Source: Amoebophrya sp. AT5.2 (Eukaryota; Sar; Dinophyceae; Syndiniales; Amoebophryaceae). From it: a stretch of 10,254 nucleotides of DNA. The translations under genes and the position numbers were made by a program. The notes under the pieces are model-generated. The model was not told the DNA's origin. It was given only the letters and a program-made list of their open reading frames with translations, and searched no databases. Of the stretch, positions 1 through 8,400 are shown piece by piece. Numbering within the stretch: the first letter of the stretch is position 1; each line of letters opens with the position of its first letter. The stretch is taken from contig RXOD01006471.1 of assembly GCA_005223375.1 (NCBI GenBank), positions 1 to 10,254 on the forward strand, given 5' to 3'.

Positions 1-59
1 TCGAGGTCCGCCGAAGGGTCCCCCGCGCAAATGTCCTCCACCTTCCATTTGCCCATCAT
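1..59 (-). CDS. Possible start of a minus-strand gene, cut by the window edge
   Basis: Two consecutive ATG codons (59-57 and 56-54 on the minus strand) in a favourable context (ACCATGATGG) open a frame that stays open to the window edge. It would encode MMGKWKVEDICAGDPSADL. Only 19 codons are visible, so no family can be named. The orientation agrees with every other supported gene here, and the local composition is GC-rich as in the exons to the right. It could instead be an internal exon or a chance open stretch; the call rests on start context and orientation only. Confidence 0.3.
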   Translation of the reverse strand, partial: MMGKWKVEDICAGDPSADL

Positions 60-1353
60 GGTTTCATGCGACTTTCAACACAAATACTGAGCTGCCTTAG
101 GCGACTTCGCTATTGACTTCTTTGAAATTTAGCTTTCGACTCAGATTTCTTTGCAGTACCTGAGTCTGGAACTGACACGGGCCCAACTATCAGTAAAGAG
201 TCGGGGTTTTTCGAAGTACACGAAGCACGATCACTCGAACGAACGGCCCGACGAGTCGACAGATAGATTTCCCGAAATCGAGTCGATCAGAGCACGAAAC
301 CTGCCGAACTCGAACTGGTGCAACATGCAAAAGGCTCTCTCGTTTTCCCTCGGTCCGAGCAAGGCTACCCCTAGCACAGGCACCATTACTTCAGCAGTCA
401 CGAGCCCCCTGTACCTGATAGATAACACGGCAAAACAGAAACACCATCGGAACTTCAATTATTTTAGAAACCAGCGCAGTGGCGTCAACAAGATCACGAA
501 GCAACAGCAATGGGCGTGCGTACTAGTTTGTAGCCACCATTCGATTCCGTCTCGCTCAGGGTCTGGCACGAGGGATCTTGTTCAAGGTGCCATATTAGAC
601 CTTCAAGCAGCACATGGATCTGGAGCTGGACTATGCAAGGACCAGCCCCCGAAGCCAAGAAGAAAAACGGAAACGAAAGGGAAACCGAGGAGCGTCCCAC
701 GTGCTATGAATATGGCATGAATATTGGTGGTGCGACGCCCCGTGTATGTTCATCTTGATCTTTTTCCTATTCCTTTTCGTAGTTCGTCTTCAACTCCTGA
801 AAATCAAAATTGTTCGGTCACGACCCTTGATCTGTTCTTCGTGTTTCTAGACGTCCTTTCTTGATCGCACAGCTCTGTGATGTCCGACTCGCGGTTGTCT
901 GGTCTTACTGCAGATTGATTCAGAATGTATCAGGCCGGAAGAAAAGGTAAAGAAAGGCGTCAAAAGTGAATACGCAAGAAGTGCAATCGTCATTTGTGAA
1001 GAGAGAGAAGGACCTGTATCTACAGTGTAGATTTCTCTCTCGGATTGTCAGCGACTTCAACGTGCTCCCGCCGGCAACGCCGTCGTGTAGACAGAGGCTC
1101 TTGGAGCTGGCGGTAGTACTGAGTCGGCTTTACTAGGGCATCAAAGAAAAGCTCAAGCTCTCGAAATTGATGTTGTAAAGTAGCTGTCCATGTCCAAAAT
1201 CTGTAGTTCTGCGTTCATCTCGATATCTTGTTTTTCTTCATGACAAAGACTAGACTGGATGAATAGAAAAGAAAAGCTCAGCAGGGCGGGCAATATTCAA
1301 CAATCGAGGAGTAGGAAACATTTTAATTTTTTCCACCAACGAGAACGAACAAT

Positions 1354-1411
1354 GAAGATCTTTGGTCGGACTCGGACCTAAAACAAGAATACATAAACCA
1401 TAAAGATCTTC
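1354..1411. repeat. Inverted repeat, possible hairpin
   Basis: GAAGATCTTTGG at 1354-1365 is matched by CCATAAAGATCTTC at 1398-1411. The arms pair over 12 positions with a two-base bulge and are separated by about 32 bases. It lies left of the last visible exon of the gene at 1832-4630, so it could sit in that gene's 3' region. Its role is unknown. Confidence 0.5.
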
Positions 1412-1571
1412 GGCGCATCCGCACTTTGTTCCGCCGTGGGAAACAAGCAAAATCAAAAGGCGTAGCAAATAGCAAAACCAATACGGGGACGACCACAGTG
1501 AATGGCATTGTCGGAAAGAAATCATATTTTTTTACATCAGGACGTTGTTCTGTGCTTCCGGCGACAGGTAG

Positions 1572-1648
1572 CACAAAAAGTTGTGCCAGCACAGCAGTAC
1601 GACACCGATCTCCACAAAAAGTTGTACCAGCACAGCAGTACGACACCG
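1572..1648. repeat. 41-bp-period tandem duplication, two copies
   Basis: A 36-base unit beginning CACAAAAAGTTGT at 1572-1607 recurs at 1613-1648 with a single mismatch (TTGTGCC against TTGTACC), giving a period of 41 bases. Such high identity points to a recent local duplication. A period that is not a multiple of three means the two copies are read in different frames, which argues against this stretch being conserved coding sequence. Confidence 0.85.
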
Positions 1649-1831
1649 GCCGTAGGGTCGTCGCGTGCGCTGGTGGCCCTCTGCTGCTGGTTTTACTGCA
1701 GTTGACGAAAGTACCTTTAGTGGCGATGTTTTTTTGTTCAGTGTTGGAAAAAGCAGGTCTTGGTCCGTTTCGGTCGAAATTTCCCGGTCCCATTCTAGGC
1801 GACATCAGTTGCAAATGTAATGGCGCCCTAC

Positions 1832-4630
1832 CTTCATTTTTTCTCCTGCGTCGTCGCGCAGCTGTCCAGCAGCTGCAGCAGCGGGGCCCTCGTCGACAGG
1901 TGGAGCCGATGACCCCGCGGCGATTTCTTTCGTTTTTCCGGAAACATCGAGCGAGTTCTTTCGCAGCAGCGACGGTGTGCACACGATTCCGGTTTCGTCA
2001 TAGGAGGTTCTTTTGATCGTAATCGCTGCCTTGGTCGGATCCGGCAGACGTGAGCTCGAGGTCGTGCCACCGGATTTCTTCTGCCGAAGATGTCCAGGTG
2101 TGTCTTGCTGGATCTTCTTCGCAGGGGTCTGGTGGCCACCGTCTGCGGCTCCCCGCGCCAAAACTGCTTGCCGCGCCTTGAGCTCAAAATTCGAGGCCTC
2201 TCCCCGGACCGCAGGCGCCTTGAGCTTGGAGGGCCTCTCAACAGCGCGGCTGTGGAGGTGGTAGTGAACACGTATAAAGCTGTGCAACTACATCAAGAAG
2301 CAGCTAAAAGCACGACCGCCACAAATACAAATCATGGTGACGTTGGTCATGGTGGAGGTTTTTCACGATCCACTCGTACAACCAACAAGCAAGGTATAAA
2401 ATAGTTCTATGTCAGCGACGAGAGGTAAGTACCTCATCTTGTCAACGCCGATCGCCGGCCGCGGCGGCGAGCCACTTCCCGATGCAAGGATAACGAGGGA
2501 CGGCGGAACAAGGCCCTTCGTGTTGGAAGAAGTGGGGGGTCTGCTCCTGCTCGTGGGCGCCGAGTTGTTCAGGACTTCGACGGTGTTTTCGGGGTGGTGG
2601 CTTGCGTCGTCCTCCAACGTTGATCCTGGTTTGGGTTTCTTCATTGCGCTTTTCTGGGGAGCCGGACGAAGCCACACAGCCCTGGTACCGTCGCGTCGTC
2701 GCATCGACGTCGAGAGACCAGACGCTGCTTTGGTCTTGGATGAAGAACCAAATGCGGTTGCAGCGCGAGGATGATGTTTTGATGAAATCGCGCCGGCTTC
2801 TACATCTACATCTACTCCCCTACCACCCTCCGCTCTCCCAAACGCGGCCCTCACCAGCTCGTCCTCTGTTCTGCGGGCGTCCGCCGCGGCGAGGATTTGA
2901 CGCAGGCTCAGCGTGCCGGTAAAAGAGTCGAGAAGTCCATCATCAGTCGGCAACAACTTCTCGAGAAGAGCCGCCTCAGGAGGTGGCGCTGGAGCGCCGT
3001 CCGCATGTTGTCGGCTAGGTTTGTGCCCCTGATGGTGTCGCAACCCGTCCGTCATTTGCGTGTCCTTCTTGATTTGAAGCAGTCGCTCGAGCTCGCTCGC
3101 CCGCACCAGGTCCTTGTACCTATGCGCGAATTGTATTTCTCTTTCTCGTCCTTTGCCTTTCAAAACGACGACATCAAGTTCAAGATCAACCCAAAATCAA
3201 AAACAATTTCACGACTACCTTTCGAGCGGCTGAAGGTCTGACTCCCATTTCGGGCGCGTATTGAGCAGGGTGTTCCGTTTCTTGAGCTTCCTCTCGTCGT
3301 CCACGCCCTCTCGTTTTTTCTGGTCCAGAACCTTCATCGCCCGCGCTGCCACGCAGCGAGGCTCCCGACAGTTTTCATCGTCACAGACGCAATGATGGGT
3401 CGGCGCGGAACCTAGCGGTTGATGTTGGTCGGGATAGAGATTTTTCGCCTCCTACCTAGCACGACACTGAAGATACTGCACAAGCGAGTGCTTGGCGCTG
3501 CTGGCTTAAGCGAGCTTGAAAGAAGCATTGGGTTGCTGGGTACAACAAGAACAAGATTGATAAGCAGCGAAGAACGTCTGAAGCTACTAGCTGCTCGCAC
3601 GTTTCTGCTTTGCGAGTGAGGCGACGGTGCTGACACGATGAAACCGGTGCAACGCGTTTGAAGTCTGCGACACCCCCACCAAAAGGTCCGCCGTGGCATG
3701 CTGCTCCACCGAACAAGGAGGCTCTGGTTTTCTCGACGTGCTAGCGACTGAGGGTCGTGGAGGTGGATCCCGTTCCGTCTTACTCTTAGACTTGCCACCC
3801 GGTTTGTTTCGCTGACGAAAGCCAAGTACGGGCTTCGAGATTGGCTTCCTCGGCGTCGCGCGCTGCGCGTCAGCGAAGTTGGCGACTGCTTGATGCTGAG
3901 TATTCTTCGCGGCCTGCGGCGTCAGCAAAAAGAACTCCGTCTGCGTCTCGGGTGTACAACCACTGGTGGACGTCGCAGATTCCTCTCCTCGCTGCGGGCG
4001 TCCAATCTCGTGATTGTCTCCTCCCGCACTCCCCGCTGTTGCGGTCAGGCAGCGCACTGCGCCTGACGAGCTAGCAACTGCAGCAGCTCCTGCTACTCCA
4101 GCTACAGGAGCTCCCGGCTGATCCCCCTCTCCCAGTTTTGCATCGGCGCAAGAAAGTAGCGCCGGCTCGTTACTACCCAGCGAGGCCAGAAAAGCGTTCA
4201 CGTCGGCGGGTTCCTCCAACGTGAAGGAGTCTTCTTCTTCTCTTCGACTTCGACTTCCTGCAACCTGCTGAGAAGCGGCGACAGCCTTGGTCTGCTGCTC
4301 TACCTGCTGTTCGTGAAGGGTCGACAACGAGGAGGACGGCTCTTTCTTTTCGTTTTTCTCCAGCAAACTCGTTTTTTCCGGAGGTGGAGAGCAGCTGTCC
4401 GCGCTGTTTGACGCGTTTGGGGTGGCGGTGGACGGGGTTTGTTGAAGCGGGGTATGTTGAAGCCGCTTACGAGCCCACTTTGGCACCGCCGGATTTAGTA
4501 CTTCACGGTCGAGGATTTGCGGGTTTGCGGAGTCGGATAGGGAGCTTTTCATCTTGCTCGGCGTCGTGTACGACGAGTACGCGGCTGGCGCGCCAGATGC
4601 CGGCGCTTGCACTTCAGTTTGATGCTCCAT
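1832..4630 (-). CDS. Unrecognised multi-exon protein with a Cys cluster; 3' end unresolved
   Basis: Four exons can be joined in frame: 4630-3590, 3451-3219, 3119-2433 and 2249-1832, giving 793 codons. The start is the first ATG of the frame at 4630. Residues 1-347 are mostly low complexity, rich in Ser, Thr, Pro, Ala, Glu and Gln. Exon 2 carries the most structured part: four cysteines at about 368, 370, 375 and 380 (C-x-C-x4-C-x4-C, just after two histidines), then a charged, probably helical stretch to about residue 405. Exon 3 opens with a further charged helical stretch (KDLVRASELERLLQIKKD) and then becomes Ala/Ser/Pro/Lys-rich. Exon 4 is basic, with several Lys-rich patches, and ends at AAG|GTAGGG, a good splice donor, so at least one more exon should follow. 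I recognise no family; the Cys group could bind zinc. The start of exon 3 may instead be at 3140 (AG|AGAAATA), adding seven residues. The joins are inferred, so exon edges are less sure than the presence of coding sequence. Confidence 0.6.
2250..2432 (-). other. GT-AG intron, 183 bp, phase 2
   Basis: The donor ATGAG|GTACTT at 2432 and the acceptor CCTCCACAG|C at 2250 join two open frames exactly: the split codon becomes AGC (Ser). The acceptor is preceded by a C/T-rich stretch. Without removal, the exon 3 frame reads on to a stop at 2363, and the exon 4 frame is open only on its own side. This is the best supported intron of this gene. Confidence 0.65.
3120..3218 (-). other. GT-AG intron, 99 bp (or 78 bp), phase 2
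   Basis: The upstream frame meets TAG immediately after the donor GAAAG|GTAGTC at 3218. The acceptor CATAG|GTACAAGG at 3120 restores the downstream frame, with an AGG (Arg) split codon. AGGTA occurs at both junctions, so the intron is also flanked by a 5-bp direct repeat. A second in-phase acceptor at 3141 (GAAAG|AGAAATA) is possible. The intron is T-rich in its 5' half. Confidence 0.5.
3452..3589 (-). other. Probable intron, 138 bp, boundaries uncertain
   Basis: The exon 1 frame stops at TAG (3589-3587), and the exon 2 frame opens right after another TAG (3454-3452, the acceptor CTAGGTAG|GAG). Removing 3589-3452 joins the frames in phase 0, but the intron would then begin TAGTAG rather than GT. 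The two junctions share GCTAG/TAG sequence (GCTAGTAG and GCTAGGTAG), as in direct-repeat-bounded introns. GT donors that also keep phase 0 exist upstream (CGT|GTCAGC and ACC|GTCGCC, about 3630-3645) and would shorten exon 1 by 12-16 residues. Confidence 0.45.
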
Positions 4631-5492
4631 TCGATGGCTTCTACAATCACTTCTGCACCTGAACCACTCCTGCGGCAGAGTTTGATTATACAACGTGCCT
4701 AAGCTAGTGGTCTAGCTACGATTCCAACGAAATCTCATTGTCTTGTTTATGTTTTTGACTTCCTTGCGTCTTCCACTTCCTTCTGTCTCCTTTCTCATCT
4801 GGTGCCTTTGCCGTTGTAGCCTCTGTCTTACTTTCACAGCGTCGATGTTAAAAGTAGCACATAGCTGGCGAAGACCTCCACAAATTTGACCTTGAAGCTC
4901 AACTAAGCATTAAAGTTGGTTTCGGCGTGGTCACTCAAAGGCGGTTTTGCTCCCTCACTAACACTATCACTCTTGTTGATCGCTCGTCGAAATCGATTTC
5001 GATTTTCTGCACCATTTGCCGTGGCCTCTCTGTATATCTAATTTCTGCTTGTTCTCTCCCTCTCGCTTTACGTAGGTATACTCGAGCACATCAGTGGCAC
5101 ACCGCGGCGACACTTGGAGAACGAATGCCGGGGCTGAAAGTTGATGTGGTTCGACCGCTGGAAAGAAGACCAATTTTCCATTTGCTACTTGAAATAGGGA
5201 TACTTTCCATACGGTTTCGGTTTACGTCGAAAGATTGTCCACATCTAGTAATAAGTACTTTTTCCCTCCTCCTAGCAATCGACTTTTCGCTCTACTATTG
5301 GGAAACGTATACTTAGTGATAAAGTGTTTCTTTCTTGTCTCTCCGTCCTCGCTGCTCCTGCGTTAGCATTTGTATTTGACGTCAAAAATCAATTTCAATC
5401 GCGCTCTAAAATCAATCTTATCGTCGTTAAAAGTAAAACCGATCCTCACGTTGCCTACAGATGAATTAGAAACGATCCCGTCGGCGGCCTCG
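4631..5492. other. Intergenic spacer, no gene seen
   Basis: This lies between the stop codon of the GH5 gene and the presumed ATG of the next minus-strand gene. It is AT-richer and full of C/T-rich runs on the plus strand (for example 4755-4800 and 5030-5070). The open frames on both strands are Ser/Leu-rich, start at non-ATG codons or lack any conserved-looking block. It presumably holds the 3' UTR of the GH5 gene and the 5' region of its neighbour. I could not identify a promoter or polyadenylation signal with confidence. Confidence 0.5.
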
Positions 5493-8400
5493 TCACAATT
5501 CCCCCTCCGCCCCAATCTCCGGGTACGAGTCCGCCCCAAATCCCGGCACAAACACCTCCCCACTCGTCGCATTCGTCATCTCGGTTGCATTCAGTCCCGG
5601 CGCCAGCATGAAGATCTTCTCCGGGTCGGTGGTAGACACCCGCGTGTAGTCGTAGTCCAAAATACCGAATGGCTCGGGGTTTGTTAGTCTATTCTGGCCG
5701 TCAATCGGCCAGTACCCCCAGTCGAGATCGTTCGCCTCCACGTACCGGAGAAAGTGCTTGAACCAGGACGTTATGGCAGGGCCAGCGATGGTAAGTGGCT
5801 AAGTGGATGGTAACTGAAACTTTTTGGGGGCTCTTCGGGGAGGTTGTCGCCCTGTTAAAAAGAAGCCTGCAGGTGCAGGTGCACTCCTACAACTAGGAGA
5901 AACCGCGGCTTTCCGCGGTCGGCAGGGGGCGTGGCACCGTTGCACCACCCCCCAGCAAGCCCAGCGGCCACTTTTAAACAATACAGCGCCATTCTAGACG
6001 GCCCCTTTCGCCCTGCTCTCATGCTCTACCAGCAACATGCTCGCGCCTGGCTTTCCACGACCTTCCTTTCCCTACCGACGGCTCATTTCCCCGCCGTTCC
6101 GCCTTCTACCCCCCCATATTTCGGGGCACCATCTCTGAAACAGCCCCAGACCCCTTCGCCATAGACGTCGAACTGTCGCCCGTACCGAATTCGCCGACCC
6201 AGACCGGCGCGATGTTCTGCTTCACGAGAAAGCCCCAGTTCTCGTCGTACTCTTGCTCGAGGTACTCGTACTTTTGCAGCTCGGTTTCTACGTACGTAAA
6301 CACAGCGTAAACCACCGAAAAGCTAACCGCGAAAACGAACGAGAAGCGAGAGCGGACGGGGGTGACGAAAAATTGGAACGCCTCGGACGCGGAGAGAAGA
6401 GGGCGGAGAGGGGGTTCGGATGCCGGGCGTGCTCGTGTTGAGTTGACGGGCGAGGCTCCTGCAGAAGTTCTTGATGTGGGGGAAGAAATACTGCTTGTCG
6501 AGAGCGACGAGGAGACCCCACCCGAAGAGAGCGCGTGGTCCTCTCGGCCACTTCCAACGACGTCCTTGAGCTCTTTGTCGTGGTCTTGTTCCCGGAACTC
6601 ACCAGCCGCAGCTTCCGCTCCACCTTCCGCAAGAACTCGTCGGGTTGTTGTTGTAGGTGTTTCCGCTTCCGTTTCCGCAGGCCCTGCGCCCGTAGTTCCA
6701 CCCTGACACATCGCCAAGAACCTCTTCCGCACATCCTCGTCCTCAAGTAGGTACCGACAGATTACGATCGACCACAGCACCATCGACACCGTCGCGCTTA
6801 TCGCCCCCACCACTACAAACGCCAGACTTATCACTTCCCGCCGCAAGTCGCACTTTCCGGAGAATCGCGTGACGGCGAACGCGGCAATGGGAAGCACCGC
6901 TAGCGACACCATCGCGCCCACATACAACGGGTCGCGCAGAAAGTGGTTTCTCCGTTCCGATGGCGATCTCGGGCAGCAGCAGCGGGCTCGGCGGCAGCAG
7001 GAGGTCCTCGAAGGACGCGAGCGGGGACGACGAGTGCGGTGGTGGCGATGTCTTCTCGACGTCCCAGCATTCTGGGTCAGATCCGCAATTTCATCGCGGC
7101 GGCCCGGTCTAGGTGTCACTGTCAACAGACCTCCGTCGGAAAATAAATCTTCAGGGCTCCTACCGCCTCGCCCTCCGCTTTCCGACTCCTCGGACGTCGA
7201 ATCAGAGGACCACTCCCCCTCGTCCCCGCCCTCCGCCCCACCAGATCGCCCAGATCTCGTCCGACGCCCACTGCCGTCCCGCAGCACCCAGTCCGCGACG
7301 AACCGCGTCAGACTCGCCTGCGGGAACTTCCGCTGCACCACAGCGAAGAGGAGAAAAAGCCCCCACGCCACAAAAAGCAGCGAAACCAACGAGGTCGCGT
7401 AAATGCGCAGCACCCTCGCGATCTGCAAGTTAGAGGTTGAAAAAATGCAGGCCGTGCTTCAGGTTTAGGCTTAGCCCCCGACAACTCCAGCGGTCAGGAG
7501 CAGGAGTTCGAGTTCGGGCCGCTGACGTTGGGGGCCATGCACACGTCCCTCGCGGCCGTTAGACGTTGAGGTCCGCGCAGGTCGTGGGCCGTGGGGGCCG
7601 GTAAGGGTAACAGTTGGAGTCTATAGCCCTACTACCGTAACCCTAGACCTCCTCCCTGAAGTGTGGGCATTCCTACACCTGGACCTGAACCTGATCCTGA
7701 ATTTTTTCAATCCTTAAGCAAGCGATTAGAGAACCACGAATATGCGTGACTCGAGTACACCACTTTGTTCTGGTTCGGTGATATGAATTCGTGCACCGGG
7801 AACTTGGGCACGTCGCACAGAAACATGTTGTAGTAGACGCCGCCGACGATGATAAGGAGGTCCGGGTTGGTCTCGTGGACGGCGAGGCCCGCCTTCAGTG
7901 CGGCGGGAGCCCAGTCGGTTCGGGACGAGTCCCCCGCGGCCTCGTTGTCTGGGACCTCCGAGGGGAGTGGCTCTGCTCCTTGATCCGCTTGCCGCGTAGA
8001 AGTCGACGCCGGGTCCGGCCACAAAGCCCTCGCGAAGGCTGACCAAGAAACTTCAGCCGAAGGCTCTCCTCCTGCCGCAGAAACATCATCCTCCCGCACG
8101 CCAACAGGTTGCGGTTGAAAAGGTAACGCGGCGGCGGCTCCCCCTGATCCCGACCCGAAAGCACTGCGGAAGATGCTTCCCTCCAACAAGGAAGATGCTG
8201 TTCTCGCCCCGCCCCCAAACCACTGCGGGAAGTAATTTCCAGCTGCGTTTGTTCCAGCACCAGCTATCGGCGAGATGTAGGCGGGCCTGATTTCGTTCCG
8301 CAGGTCCACGCCCACCACGTAGGGGTTGGCCAGCGAAAACTCCGCCGTGATGTTCACCAGGTGTTCGATCCACTGTTCTTCGGAGTAGCTCCTCGTCCAC

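Larger units (their letters stand above)
60..1831. other. About 1.8 kb without a supported gene
   Basis: I see no convincing coding exon here. The longest open stretch, 151-720 on the plus strand, begins at TTG rather than ATG, shows no domain and no conserved-looking block, and is probably chance. The part from about 1250 to 1831 may hold the missing 3' exon or exons and the 3' UTR of the gene ending its visible part at 1832: all three minus-strand frames have open pieces there and I cannot choose between them. Base composition is more AT-rich than in the exons to the right, with T runs near 1321-1332 and 1728-1735. The stretch contains an inverted repeat (1354-1411) and a tandem duplication (1572-1648). 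Confidence 0.5.
7430..7722 (-). mobile_element. Introner-like non-canonical intron 1 of the GH5 gene, 293 bp
   Basis: The exon 1 frame ends at TGA (7709-7707), 14 bases past the direct repeat CTTGC (7722-7718, minus strand). CTTGC recurs at 7429-7425. Removing one repeat copy plus everything between gives CGC TTG CAG ATC, an exact in-frame join. There is no GT near the donor side. Inside the repeats are ~40-base terminal inverted repeats (7430-7469 and 7678-7717), 29 of 40 positions identical, sharing the core TTGAAAAAAT-CAGG and later TTCAGGT--AGG. Direct repeats plus inverted repeats at an intron's ends are the hallmark of transposon-derived introner elements, as described in Amoebophrya. 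No transposase is encoded, so it would be non-autonomous. A GT-AG alternative (AAAGTG|GTGTAC to TTGCAG|ATC) also keeps frame but would delete the catalytic HAY motif. Confidence 0.75.

Noticed and set aside
151..720. Long plus-strand open frame of 189 codons
   Set aside because: It starts at TTG, has no domain or conserved-looking block, mixed AT-rich codon use, and overlaps equally unconvincing minus-strand frames. Probably chance.
1426..2016. Plus-strand open frame opposite the last visible exon of the unrecognised gene
   Set aside because: It starts at a non-ATG codon, runs through the tandem duplication in two frames and is opposite a better supported minus-strand exon.
2409..2922. Plus-strand open frames over exon 3 of the unrecognised gene
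   Set aside because: They mirror the GC-rich minus-strand exon and end where its frame ends; no splice or start logic supports them.
4927..5316. Plus-strand 129-codon frame in the spacer
   Set aside because: Ser/Leu/Ile-rich translation of C/T-rich DNA without ATG start or motif.
6362..7433. Several plus-strand Arg/Ser/Pro-rich open frames
   Set aside because: Antisense shadows of the GH5 membrane insertion, whose minus-strand frame has four membrane helices and the GEFGT motif.
7425..7750. Canonical GT-AG version of GH5 intron 1 (AAAGTG|GTGTAC to TTGCAG|ATC)
   Set aside because: It keeps the frame, but removes the conserved YSSHAYSW strand with catalytic His and Tyr and ignores the inverted and direct repeats. 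Kept only as an alternative.
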